A stretch of 64,000 bases of DNA, from positions 14,964,601 through 15,028,600 of the forward strand of contig NC_092677.1 in the NCBI RefSeq assembly GCF_964355755.1. Reading direction: 5' to 3'. The notes beneath the pieces were generated by a model. That model ran no database searches and had not been told where the DNA came from. It saw only the letters and a list, made by a program, of their open reading frames with translations. Numbering within the stretch: the stretch's first letter is position 1; every line of letters starts with the position of its first letter. The translations under genes and the position numbers were made by a program. Source of the DNA: Antedon mediterranea (Eukaryota > Echinodermata > Crinoidea > Comatulida > Antedonidae). Below, in pieces: positions 23,705-34,836 of the stretch.

Positions 23705-24780
23705 TTACTTTGTTAATTTCATTCATGACCACCACACTTGATTGGTACGTGATATAGCGCATTATGCTGAAAGCCTCAATGCGCTTAAATACAAAGACAG
23801 AAGAATTTGGAAAATTACAAATTAAAAAGGTGGGTTTTGAGGAGAGATTTGAAGACACTGGTGAAAGTTGCCTGACGGATTTCAATAGGCAACGCATTCC
23901 ATAGAGAAACGGATGCTGAAGAAAATGAACGATTTCCATAAAACTTAGTGGAAGGATGAAATATAAAGGCAAGAAGAGACTCGGATCTTGATCTCAGAGA
24001 CCGCTTAGGAACATAAGGTTGAATAAGTTCAGAAATGAACTTAGATGAAGAATTATGAAGTTGTCTAAGCACAGGTGTGATATGTTGCCTTATGGGGCTT
24101 TGAACGACCGATCGGGCAGCTGTGTTCTGGACTCGCTGAATTTAAGAGATATCCTTTGCTGGTAAGCTATAAAGTAGTGAGTTACAGCAGTCTAGCCTTG
24201 ATGTAACAAAGGCGTGAACAAGAATCTCAGTTGATCTTGAATCCAGGTACTTCCGATTGCTTCCAATTTTACGAATAGCGTGAAGCCCAGCTTCGCAGAT
24301 GTTATGTACCTGATTGGACATACTAAGCGTTGAATCCATGACAACTCCAAGGTTTCTACAGGATGACAAAGGTTGAATGAAAGAATTACCAATCTTAACA
24401 GAGGCAGTCCAATAGGCAGGCTTAAAACGAGAAGAAAAATGAATAAGTTCTGTTTTAGCATCATTCATAACCAGGTTAGATTGACACCATGCTCTGACTT
24501 CGGCAATACAGGATTCAAGTTTACTGACAGCAGAATCACGCTGATTAAGGTTGAAAGTGACATAAAGCCGAGTGTCATCAGCATACGCCATACACTTCAC
24601 ATTGTGAGATTCAATCAGGTCAAGTAGTGGGGCGGTAAATAAAATAAACAGAAGAGGACCAACCACAGACCCTTGTGGAACACCAACTGTAAGCAGAGTC
24701 GGGTTCGACAAAACATCATTGATGACAATTGACTGGGACCTATCATTTAGATAGGATGCTAACCAATTATGACCAATTCA
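23705..24780 (-). mobile_element. 5'-truncated CR1/L2-like LINE
   Basis: The minus strand encodes the C-terminal half of a reverse transcriptase: LTVGVPQGSVVGPLLFILF and MAYADDTRLYVTF (catalytic ADD). The thumb and tail follow: SSCRNLGVVMDSTLSMSNQ and SRLDCCNSLLYSLPAKDIS. After a frameshift and a small deletion comes the typical end, FGNRSF-like YGNRSFSSASVSLWNALP then SFKSLLKTHLFNL. The 3' end abuts the SULT exon fragment and the 5' end abuts a DUF6729-like pseudogene. About 1.1 kb remains of a usual 3-5 kb, so it was dead on arrival. Confidence 0.85.
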
Positions 24781-25750
24781 AGCTGATTTATCATGTTTAT
24801 GAAGCTTAAATGCAGCTACCTTAATTTTCTGTTTAAGTGTTGAAGGAATGAAGAGTCTGTCACTTAAATCTAGCAACAATATTACCAGATCTTCAACTTC
24901 TTGATACCAGTCCAGCTAGATGATGTTTGGTCATCTTGTACAGGACTAATGTTTGCCTGCTCTGTAATGACAGAGCGTGATGCATTAAAATTATCTACAG
25001 GTTATGTATTCAACACCATCTTCTCTTGAGGCTCAATACCCTCCTCAACCCTCCTCTTAAAAAATCCACTATCTGCTCTTCATTTTAACCTCCATCACTC
25101 CCACATACCTCCAATTTAGGAGTAGTAAAAAATAACATCATGGGTAGGTAAAGATTTACAGACTCCTCATATTTGCCATTTCAAAGAGACCATATGGCCC
25201 ATTATTCTTGATCTACTAAAAAATTATGGATTGGTAAATTTTCCACATTGACAATTTTATAGAATGGTAGACTTTGGAATGGTTCTCAATAGCCTCATCT
25301 TCAAACTCACTATCCTTAAACAAAGAAGACTATTCTTCAATTTGATTTCCACCACATCCTCAGACCTTCACAATTTGAAGGTTAGATCTCTTATTCTGCT
25401 TTGAAATAAAGATAGTGTTGAGCATGGTGGGTAATTTTACGGCAAGCTTAGATAGAACTTTGTCATCTTTCACTCTGGCCACAATCCTTTTGTATTCAGA
25501 TTTTATTATGGATGCTTGTTTTGATGAAAAAATATTTGGAGTTTTTTAGCATCTTGGCAATATAGATCAATCTGGACTCTTTTGTGATCTGACATTGGGG
25601 TGAACTCCATCTTGGCCTTCAAAGTGTCTAGTTTAGTCTTTGAAGCTTAGAAGTCTTGAGTCAGGGGATGTTTCCTGTTAAATGGCACAAGCGATGGTCT
25701 GAGACTACCCACCATTGTTACTTCTTGCAGAACCCTCTGAGTCTTGACCT
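24781..25750 (-). pseudogene. Decayed C-terminal part of a DUF6729/DDE-like gene
   Basis: Minus-strand fragments align by eye with the last exon of the intact gene at 59109-63821. LLLDLSDRLFIPSTLKQKIK then KLHKHDKSA (24900-24781) corresponds to LLLELTDDSNFHIIPVSLRR and KLSDHDRSA. About 25470-25520, AARVKD-like RIVARVKDD corresponds to RIVDRVRDD. The order is scrambled relative to the gene and stops are frequent. The LINE at 23705 cuts it at HDKSA. Confidence 0.6.
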
Positions 25751-26404
25751 CCTGGTAAATACTCCAGAAAGCTCTGGACAGTTCTCACTATGATAAACCA
25801 ACTCAGTAGCCAAACAACCCATCCAACATCATTCTCCAGGATTTGTACGTTTGGCCTGCATGCTTTTCAAAGCAGATAATGCCAAGAGTCATGTTTTTTT
25901 ATTCAAAGTCAGATTTTCTTCTTCGTGTATCTTATCTCTGACTTTTGTTGACATTTTTATCCATATGGCCCATCATTCTTAATTCACTCACTAAATTTCT
26001 TCATTCCATGATTTTGGCAGCCTTCTTGCATTGGTTGGTAAATTTTCCACAATTTTTCGAAATGGTTTGGAATTTTACACACTTTTTCCCAAAGCTTCTT
26101 GGTCCATGTTGTTGACCACATTTTTTGCAATTGAATGCTTGTTCACGTCATTATGTTGTTGTCTGCGATGATTAACTTCATCAATAACGGTGAGTGATTC
26201 AACTGGTTTCGTTTTTTTTTATAATAATTTGCTTAAATTTGTGAGTAGTTAGAATCTTTATTATTTTATTCAAAGTCAGATTTCCTTCTTCGTATATCTG
26301 GCTTTTGTCGATTACGAATCACCAAAGTTATACATTTCTTCTAATTTTCGAAGAGCACTTGCCTGAATGGTTAGCTCTTTCACCATCTTTTTGTGTTCTG
26401 TGGT
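25751..26404. other. Decayed repeat sequence, no intact gene
   Basis: Contains two copies of TTATTCAAAGTCAGATTT followed by CTTCTTCGT (about 25900 and 26265), and a segment near 25970-26040 similar to 27265-27345 (CCATCATTCTTAATTCACTC, then GGCAGCCTTCTTGCATT). These are leftovers of the same transposon family as the neighbours. Confidence 0.45.
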
Positions 26405-26694
26405 AGAACTTGTGTCACTCTAAAATAACAGTTTGTGGCTTCATTTTATTTGCATCATTCTCAAAGCGAAACGTATCATAAATCGCTCGACATACTAATG
26501 ATGTTTAATAGACACATGACTGTTCTTCTGTCTGTTTTTGTGTCCAGTCCATTTGAACTCATAACAATGTCAAACTCTAGTTTGAAAATGTTCAAATTAG
26601 CAGCAACATTACCTTCAAATGATAATTCCGACGGTGCTTTAATGTAAGGTACTTCAGCCATTTTGCTTAAAATTCCTTTCACTTCTGACACCAT
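26405..26694 (-). pseudogene. Retrotransposon Gag N-terminal fragment
   Basis: Encodes YIKAPSELSFEGNVAANLNI, then FKLEFDIVMSSNGLDTKTD and RRTVMCLLNIIS. The pattern (P-x-x-L-x-x-x-G-N, W/F-K-x-F, then SGLDKKSDK-like charged stretch) is that of the N-terminal Gag domain of Ty3-like elements. Only about 95 codons remain, with no pol nearby on this strand. It interrupts the series of DUF6729-like fragments. Confidence 0.5.
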
Positions 26695-26699
26695 GTAAA

Positions 26700-27600
26700 C
26701 TTATTGCTTTGAAAATAAAAGTAGGAATAGACTTGGCATCTCTAACTCAGTTGACAATCCTTTTGTATTTTGATTTTAATATTGTTGCTTGTTTGGATGA
26801 TAATGTGCTAACATTTGTGCCGTTTCTCTGCATCTTGATTATTATGTTAGATTAATCTCTACTCTTCTATAATCCGACATACCTGCGGATAATGCATCCA
26901 TCCAAACTTGGTTTTTTGAGCAGCACTGCTTTCCGGGCTGTCCGGTCCAAGGCATCTACCAAACAAGATGTAGCTCTCGTATTTCTTCACAAAACTTTGT
27001 AAAGCTTAGATGCAGCTATCTTGATTTGTTGTCTAAGTTTTGGATGAGTTATGAGTGTCACTGTCGTCAGATAAATCTAGCAACAGTATTGCCAGATCTT
27101 CAACATCTTGGTAACATCCTGTTTAGTCATAAGTACAGGGTTGTTCTCAACCTTTGTCTGCTCTGTAATGACAGAGTGTGATGCATTAAAATCACACTCC
27201 ACCTTCCATCACTCCCACAGACAGAGGTGACTGATTAAATGCAATCTTCTTTTTGAAGACTTGCAGACCATGGCCCATCATTCTTAATTCACTCAGTTCG
27301 GTCATAAATGTCTTCATCCCATGATTTTTGGCAGCCTTCTTGCATTTGTAGGATTTTGTATAATGGTAGCCTCTGGATTGGGTGTTTTAAAAAGTACTTC
27401 ATGTGTGCGGGAACTTGAGGAATCTTACCTCTTTGATCGTCAACTGGATCACTGGAAGTTGTAGAATTTGATGGAATATTATCTTTGAATGGTCCACAGT
27501 TGTGACTTTTGTTAATAAAACAAGTTCCAATTCTTTCTGAATTCCCTCTGAAAAGGATAGAAGCATAGAACATTTAAATCAGGCCAATCGACATTTTTGG
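26700..27600 (-). pseudogene. Second decayed DUF6729/DDE-like copy
   Basis: 27573-27289 encodes VPAHMKYFLKHPIQRLPLYK and CQKSWDEDIYDRTE, matching the entry of the DUF6729 region (GWQKVWEEPAP). 27150-26850 encodes pieces equivalent to the last exon, including GPDSPESSAAQKTKFGWMD, close to GPDSPMTSAAQKTKFGWMR of the intact gene. There are multiple stops and frameshifts. Confidence 0.65.
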
Positions 27601-27865
27601 GGTAAAATATCATTTTTTGGTCAAAAATGATTGCTAAACCCCGCAAACCTTTAAAAAACATAGCAAATCCTACCGAACCAACTTAAAAAGAAGGTAAAAG
27701 GTTAAATAATTGCTAAATGTGACACTGAAAAATTTCTGATTTTATCATTAAAAAGTGTGTTTAACTTTATGACAGAAAAACGAAAATACAAAAAGAAAAG
27801 AATCTGAAAAAACTCTGTTTGCTTTATCAATGCCATCAACATTTAATATTTTGTTTCACTTTTTT

Positions 27866-28350
27866 TTACAATAAACATGGACTTTGTTTATGGTTTCCTT
27901 CTTGTTTTGTGAGCACGTTTAGAATGCATTTGGTTTTTGTCTTCCCACTGTTTGATGACGAATTAACAGTTGCAAATTTACCGTTGGTGGACTTTGATAT
28001 TTTAGTCTTGTCTTTAAACTGATATACTTTATTCTTTTTGTATTTTTTGTTGCGTTCATCTTCTGACATACCGCTCCATTTCAGTTGGTCCATTTCAAAT
28101 TCTTTGAACTTTTTTGACAATTCAAAACCACCCATTCTTACAAACAACATTTTAACGTCTTTTATCCGTCCTTTTACAATTTTTTCTAAAATTTGAATTC
28201 AGTTAATTTTTTTTGTTTCCAGTCAAAAAATGACTTAATGGCATGATTCATGGACTCATTGCTATTGTTCGTCCAACCAACCTGAACACAATCTGTGTTT
28301 CCAAATTTTGTTCTTAAGTTCATAAAAAATAGCATCTTGTGCAACATTTA
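27866..28350 (-). pseudogene. MULE-like transposase C-terminal fragment
   Basis: 28330-28210 encodes GNTDCVQVGWTNNSNESMNH then AIKSFFDWKQKKLTE. 28150-27866 continues FELSKKFKEFEMDQLKWSGM, SEDERNKKYKKNKVYQ. The NNSNESMNH-x-K...W motif followed by a KF..F..D..KW..M..EER segment recurs in MULE-like or related transposases of marine invertebrates as I remember them. A frameshift near 28160 separates the parts. The family name is tentative. Confidence 0.45.
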
Positions 28351-28492
28351 ACAATTTCAAACGACTCTTCAGATTCTGTTTCTAATAGTTTTCCCATGAA
28401 TTACTTGTCTAACTGATCTAGTCTACATTATGTGTCAAGTACTCTTTTAAACAAATGCTTTTTACATATTGTCTGGTAGGTCTTACACAAAC

Positions 28493-28576
28493 TGTTCATT
28501 TGTCCATCATGGTGGATCAGTGTTCATTTGTCCATCACGGTGGATCAGTGTTCATTTGTCCATCACGGTGGATCTG
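28493..28576. repeat. Three tandem 28-bp repeats
   Basis: TGTTCATTTGTCCATCACGG plus TGGATCAG is repeated three times head to tail, nearly identical (one C/T difference in the first copy, one base in the last). Confidence 0.9.
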
Positions 28577-28974
28577 TGCCAGGATAATAGTTAATACTAA
28601 CTAGACCTAGCCAGACTAGGCCCTGTTGTTGACGTTAGCTTTTTAAATATTTTATTATAGGACTAGGTAGGTCCTACTAGGGCCAGGCAAAAAAACTAGG
28701 CTAGCTAGAATAACAATATAATTGTTGCTGTCTTCTTGTTTTGTTTATTACAAGATGTGCCAAGGCCTTTGCACCTATCATCATTGGTACACAACATGTC
28801 TAGACTAGGCTGCAGCAGCCACTTTGACCACTGGTTAGGCCCAGCTAGTCTACTACCAAGGCATAGCTTCACAAAATACGTTTTAATATACTTACTCATT
28901 CATGCAAATATACAGTATTTCGGAGGTATCACCTCGGCTTTCGTTCTTGGAAAAAATCCTCCCAACAAGATAGA
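28577..28974. other. AGGCCTA-rich non-coding stretch
   Basis: Rich in ACTAGG, TAGGCC and related short motifs. No gene or RNA is supported. Confidence 0.45.
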
Positions 28975-29155
28975 AAAATATCAAATTTAATCATTTCTTT
29001 TGTAAAATGTTTTCTGTGATAACTTTTATATTAATGGAAACTTGTGACGTCATGGATATACTTATGCAAATTAGTTTGTTAAAGTTGTAGAGACTGAGGC
29101 GGTGATTGGACTGAATTTTTAGAACTATTTTGCAATCTGATTGGACTGTTTTAGG
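28975..29155. promoter_or_regulatory. Promoter-like repeat: CRE, octamer and inverted CCAAT boxes (left copy)
   Basis: Contains TGACGTCA (about 29045), ATGCAAAT 12 bases later, and two GATTGGACTG inverted CCAAT boxes (about 29104 and 29139). The same arrangement recurs at 56130-56400 on the far side of the tandem array. Whether it drives transcription is unknown. Homology to the array units begins right after it, at about 29156. Confidence 0.4.
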
Positions 29156-29345
29156 CTTCAACCACAACTTTTCCCAGCATGTTTGCCAAATGTTATCACT
29201 ATGCTTGCTTTCCAAAATGAGCCACCTGTATTTTCTGCAGTCGTTTTAGCTGACTCTGACATTATTCACTGTGTCGGAACTTTCTTTTGGAAGTTGGTTA
29301 TATATAAGCGCTTCTTTAGAGCACTTCAATTGTGCCACTCCAGGT

Positions 29346-30937
29346 CTATGTGGGTATGATTGGGTATTGATGTTGCCTCAAATGACTGATTAAGTTCTGC
29401 TTCAAAGTAAATGCTTTACCACATGTCACACATATGACTTTAGGGGTGGGGGCATTTGCACGATGGAATTGAGCAATAAGGTCACGGGCCATCCTATAGT
29501 ATGATTCTTCTGCTTCAGAGGCCACAACTGTAGTAGTCAAAAAGTTCCCCCATTCATTGAGCACACTTGTTACATACTGCATAGTTCCCTTCCCATCACC
29601 ATAGATTTTTTAAAGGACCTGTAAAAACATAAATGAATAGGGAAATATGGAATACTTTGCCAATAATCTATAATAAATGTGGCAGGTAATGAAAATTCAT
29701 CTTGTTTTTGAACACTTGTTTGCAGGCTCCCCCATATTACCCTTTTCAAAAATACCATGTGGCCGATCACACTTAATCCATTGTAAATTTGAGGTATACA
29801 TCTTCTCATCCCAAGATTTAGCTCAGCATCTTCAAATAAATTCATCATCAATAAATTCATCGTCAGTGGTTTCTAAAAGACAACAAAAATTATGATACTA
29901 CTAGTCAATAGAAATAACAAAACAAAAAAACGAATTTGTTTTATACCTAGATTGTAACTATCACAATAAATAATTGCATTTAAAAAGCAATAAGGTCACG
30001 GGCCATCCTATAGTATGATTCTTCTGCTTCAGAGGCCACAACTGTAGTAGTCAAAAATTTCCTCCATTCATTGAGCACACTTGTGACATACTGCATAGTT
30101 CCCTTCCCATCACCATAGATTGTCTTAAGGACCTGAAAAAGCATAAATAAATAGGGAAATATGGAATACATTGCCAATAATCCATAATATTCTATAATAA
30201 ATGTATTTATTCCTTATATCATAAAATTACCACCATCTTCTCCATCTCCATAAGATTGGCACAGTGCAGAACTTAAGGAGACGGAATGGGTACAGGATTG
30301 GTGGAGTATACTTTTGTCCAGTGAAGGGAAGTATCCCAAGCTGTGATGGGGACGAGGTACTGGTCGATTGAGCTTCAATCAACAGCGTCTGGTACAGATC
30401 TAGGCGGTCAGTATACCATTCATCATGGCCCTGCTGAACCAACCGATGCACCTTGGTCATCCAGGCTGAGTTCAGTCTGTCTGCAAGTAGAGCGGCCACG
30501 CTCTTATCAACTGCCCGCTTGCCACATATGATAGCAAGCACCACCATTACTCCAAAAGCCTCTCCGTTTGCCATCTCAGCTCTGGACATTTTTCACCAGT
30601 CGCAATAAACTGATTTAATAGCCAGACCACCCATCATCATTTTCTATTGAGCAATAAGGCCACAGGCCATCCTGGAGTCTGCATCAGCGGCCACAACTGT
30701 AGTAGTCAAAAATTTCCCCCATTCATTGAGCACACTTGTTACATACTGCATAGTTCCCTTCCCGTCACCATAGATTGTCTTAAGGACCTGTAAAAACATA
30801 AATAAATAGGGAAATATGGAATACTTTGCCAATAATCTATAATAAATGTGGCGGGTGTTTTTGAACACTTGCAGGCTCCCCCATATTACCCTTTTCAAAA
30901 ATACCATGTGGCCCATCACTCTTAATCCATTGTACAA
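29346..30937 (-). pseudogene. Unit 1 DDE-like fragments, one fused in frame to a C2H2 finger
   Basis: 30937-30644 and 30177-29980 each encode IYGDGKGTMQYVTSVLNEW, then TTTVVA, matching the second exon of the intact gene at 59109-63821. 30589-30227 encodes the DUF6729 middle (ADRLNSAWMTKVHRLVQQGH, then DEWYTDRLDLYQTLL). 29860-29570 gives KRVIWGSLQTSVQKQ. Then 29582-29346 runs without a stop from MQYVTSVLNEWGNFLTTTVV through HRANAPTPKVI straight into CVTCGKAFTLKQNLISHLRQ-HQYP, a C2H2 finger (C-x2-C-x12-H-x3-H). The pieces are in scrambled order and not a working gene. Confidence 0.75.
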
Positions 30938-31139
30938 ATAAATTCATCATCAATAAATTCATCGTCAGTGGTTTCTAAAAGACAAAAAAATTATGATACT
31001 ACTAGTCAATAGAAATAACAAAACAAAAAAACGAATTTGTTTTATACCTAGATTGTAACTATCACAATAAATAATTGCATTTAAAAACTAACATAGTAGC
31101 CACTTTACCCAGCCTACATCATTCTCCAGCAACCACTTA

Positions 31140-32710
31140 AACTTTTCCCGGCATATTTGCCAAATAATTTCCTTGACTTATGGTGTCATAGATGTTATGA
31201 TGAGTTGTCTTCAATTGTACCATCTCTGCCCAATAGGCTGGAAGGTACTGTGCATAATTAGTTCTATCATAGGCAAAGAACCATGGTAACATCATTCTTG
31301 TAGCAGCTAAATGAAGTTACCAATCTGATGTTCTAGTAGCTCGTAGAAACATAAGCAACAACGAAATCATGTCGATAAACGAGCTCCAGAAATAAAATGT
31401 AGCATTCGCTTCTCTTTTTTTTTTAACAAATTCTTCATACAGTACATCCTACAAATAGCATCGGCATTTTTCTTGTTTCTGACACCATTTATTGAACCAC
31501 CTGCAATAATTCCAGATTCTACAAGAACATCTTTAAGGCCAGCCTGCAAATCTTTTTCCAATGACTGATATGACATACATGTGTGAAATTCACTCAGACG
31601 AACTACTAACTTCTGACCTCCTGAACCTTCGCATATACTGCTTGATCAAACACACATAGAATTTGAGACAACATGAACTTGTTGGCCATATCAAGGCTCC
31701 TATTTATTACTGTATTTATTGTGGTCAAATCAGTAGCTGACGCTTCTATGACAGGCAGATAATGGATTCCTTGATGCTGTAATTGTGACTTTGGATATTG
31801 TAACGTCCATCCATGATGATTTTTGATAAAGTAAGGTCATCTTTCCACCTACCGATAGTTATCGACATCTGGCGTTCATCCAAATTGCATAATGGTTTCA
31901 CACGATGATATTCACTCAGTTCTATGTCAACATGTTGGAACTTGCGTACCCCTTTCTTGATGGTTTGTCGTGTTTTCATTTTAGATGGCTAGTTCTCCCT
32001 TTATTGACTGCAACATAATACCATTAGTGTGATGGGTAGTACCATGGCCATTTACACTTATTACGATCAAAATGGCTCTCCAAACAGAAACCGATAACAA
32101 CAAATAGTAAAATGAATAAATTACTATTTAAAAATATAGTACTGTATATATGTAAATAAAATAATAATCTTACTTTCAAACGATTATCAAGATAAATCTT
32201 GACAGCAGGAAATTGAGATACAAACTGCAGGAGCTGCTCCTTTTGCCACTTCATGTGGAGACATTTGTCCCCATTCTGACAGAATTCATACAGAAGCCAA
32301 ACTGTATAACCGACATCATTTTCAAGTAGCCAATTAAACGATTATCCCATATATTTTCCAAAAGTTAATACTATAGCCGATTGCCACAAATCATTATTGG
32401 CTGAATTTTTAGCTGCAGTCTCAGATGTCTTTGGGTCCAACCACACAGGATCAATGTTCTTTTAGTCATTCCAGCCACTTTTGGAGCTTCCTTGCTAAAT
32501 TTGAGTCCTGCTTCGACCTCTTTAAAGATTGCAATGGATGGGTATTGATGTACCTTTTTATGTCCATCTAAACATTGCTTTAGGGTGTAAGTTTTGAGGC
32601 ATACATCACACTTGAAGTTCTTGCGTTCACCATTTAGCTTCATATGGTGGTTGAGATTCGACTTCACAGTGAATTTTCCCTTGCAAATAGTACACTCGTG
32701 ATTGATTGAT
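31140..32710 (-). pseudogene. Unit 1 C2H2 / XPG-transposon N-terminal protein, broken
   Basis: Reads leftward: CTICKGKFTVKSNLNHH (finger that has lost its last His), CDVCLKTYTLKQCLDGHKKV-H (complete C2H2 finger), linker IAIFKEVEAGLKFSKEAPKV, MKWQKEQLLQFVSQFPAVKI (32254), TRQTIKKGVRKFQHVDIELS and MSITIGRWKDDLTLSKIIMD (31979), GLKDVLVESGIIAGGSINGV (31576), then DRTNYAQYLPAYWAEMVQLK near 31240. The latter blocks are the conserved N-terminal half of proteins that elsewhere continue into an XPG-like nuclease. Stops and frameshifts separate most blocks, some of which may be exons. It does not reach a nuclease domain. Confidence 0.65.
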
Positions 32711-33173
32711 ATTAATATGGGGGTGGGGGAGGGGCTAGGCCTCTACTCTAGGAAGCAGGTCAACTCGTCACCAAAAGAATGACTTGAGCCTTTATTTAAG
32801 CCCTGTGTGGGCCTAGAGGCTAGTAAGTCTAGGCTAGCCAGGTAGGGTACAGCCTAGCTAGACCTACCTAGTAGACCCAGGCCTAAGGGCTAGCCTCTAG
32901 GCGTACTTAATAATATTAATAAAACACAAGTTCATTCATTACAATGCCGAGATCATCGGCGGCCGAAAAAGTCATAGGCCCAGGCCTACTACCTTACCTG
33001 CTCTACTAGCCTAAGTAGGCAACATTTGCCATAGGTTACCTACTCTACTATTATGACTTATAAAGCCTAGCTAGGCTTAGCTATCAGGCAGACTAAACCA
33101 GGCCAGGTCATAACAACACCATTTTACACATAGGCAATGGCCAAAGGCTTTTCTTACTTTTTATCAATGATCT

Positions 33174-34060
33174 TTACAGCATAGTATTCACGAGAGAGGA
33201 ATGAAACCTTCCTACACAACGGATATCCCTACACAGTACTATACTCAGCCCCTCCTCTACACCAATATTTTCCTTTGCGACGAGACGCCGGAAGTAACTT
33301 TCTAAACTTTCAGTAACAATTATAATAGATGCTCTGTACATAGGCATTTTCTCCATTTCCATTATAAGATGGGTCCTGCGTAGAAGTCGAGCGGAAGGTA
33401 TAGATGTAGATTGTATTGGTGAAGGGTAGAATTCCTTGCTGTGACGATGGAGTAGTGCTGGCAGTGTGGGCTTCATAGAGGAGTGTCTGATAAAGGTCTC
33501 TCCTTTCAGCATACCACTCATCGTGACTTTGTTTAATGATTCTGTGAACTTTAAAGGGTAACAACATTTTTTTCTACTACCCGTTTCCCACAGATAACAG
33601 GTGGGAACATGTTTTTAACTCCAGGAGCAAGCTGTGTAAGGATACAAGAGCTGAAAGCGTACCATCTGTATTGTAGCAGCTGATGTTCACAGTGCGAAGG
33701 CACATACAGTGATGACACTTTAAGCGTTCAGTCAGAAGTGTATAATTTATACGTAGACCACATACTTGACATGCTGTGCTATCATAGCCACTTTTTGTTA
33801 AATAGCTATCGAGTGGAGCTGGGCAATCAGTGTTGGGACATTTTATCTTTGTCTCCATCATTCAAACAGGTCTCCAAAAAAAGACAGGAGTTGTAAAAAA
33901 TTTGGGGTATACATATCCTCATCCCAGGATTTCTGCCAGCCTTCTGGCTTTGGAAAATTTTCCACAATTGATAAAGATGATGATGCTGCTGGTGATGATG
34001 CCAGCTTTCCAACTGATGTGATCTGAGTGGAAACATGGATTTCAGATTCCTAAAGTACAT
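33174..34060 (-). pseudogene. Unit 1 DUF6729-like block, frameshifted
   Basis: 33861 starts ETKIKCPNTDCPAPLDSYLT, then ACQVCGLRINYTLLTERLKC-HHC, keeping the Cys pattern of the intact gene (KCPNPNCPAPPDTYLS, QVCGLNFHYTLLTERLQC). After a stop the frame resumes at 33567 with KVHRIIKQSHDEWYAERRDL, and at 33521 with RLLRRTHLIMEMEKMPMYRA. This is the first exon of the family, cut into at least three frames. Confidence 0.75.
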
Positions 34061-34339
34061 CCTCTAAAAATGTAAATAATTACAGGATAATCAGCAAACA
34101 CAATTAAATTAAATAATGCTCTCATATTTCATTCAGCCCACTTTTTATATCACCTTCTTAGCCAGATGAATAATCACACACATCAACTAAGACAGTCCTT
34201 AATACATGCTGACACCTTTTATGATGCTTTTTGAGTTAGACATAGAGAATTTCAAACATTTATATCCTATTTATTGGAATTCATTTGTTTGCTCTCAGTG
34301 TAAAATAAAAAAAGTTAATGAAAACCTTTTTATCTGCTA

Positions 34340-34735
34340 TGGCCAATGGCTCATCATCATCATCATCCGTTACGCTATTCGTCTTGGGTAGACATTGCGT
34401 ACGCTAATCGTTTCCATGACTCTCTTTCGGTGGTCTGATGGTCTGTCATTAATTTTGCAATCAATGTATTTGCTTTTTTGAGTTCTTTATTTATGTTTCC
34501 TATCCACTGGTCTTTTAACTTTTCGAATAGATTCTGTCAACGCTAATTTGGCTGGAGTGTCCATCGGAAGCCTTAGCATATGTCCGGTCCATTTGTATTT
34601 TCTTTTCCTTATTATGTTTGACCATTTTAGTTCTTTCGTTCTGCTATATAGTTCTATATTTCTGATTGTGTACGGCAACTTAATTTTTATAATTTTATTT
34701 GCCTTGTTTAGAGTCTTTTTTGATTTCTAAAATAC
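34340..34735 (-). mobile_element. LINE C-terminal fragment with GAT-repeat tail (copy in unit 1)
   Basis: Encodes LPYTIRNIELYSRTKELKWS, then NIIRKRKYKWTGHMLRLPMD and VKRPVDRKHK. The K-W-x-GH-x-x-R motif after IRxRKxKW is the C-terminal signature of RTE-like or related LINEs. On the minus strand it ends in a GATGATGATGATGA simple repeat, a common LINE tail. It is duplicated with the array, so it was inserted before the duplication. Confidence 0.65.
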
Positions 34736-34836
34736 AAAAAAAATGAGGATACTATGTCTACAGAAATAAAAAAACAAAGCAGAGAATTTGTTTTGTACCT
34801 AGATTGTAACTATCACCAGTTTAACAATTATTGCAT

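Larger units (their letters stand above)
29156..34740 (-). repeat. Tandem array unit 1
   Basis: Collinear with units 2-4. Landmarks: GESKHSDNIW-type segment (29215), MKTRQTIKKGVRKF (31979), C2H2 finger (32667), an AGGCCTA-rich stretch (32720-33120), DUF6729 block (33861) and a LINE tail (34340-34735). From the finger onward it is offset from unit 2 by about 5396 bp with few differences. Its left third is rearranged and contains extra partial copies of the DDE exon. Confidence 0.85.

Noticed and set aside
27866-28150. HMG-box-like host gene
   Set aside because: The basic stretch looked HMG-like at first, but the upstream frame carries a transposase-type NNSNESMNH motif, so a transposase remnant fits better.
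28493-28576. 28-bp repeats as a CRISPR
   Set aside because: Repeats are directly adjacent with no spacers.
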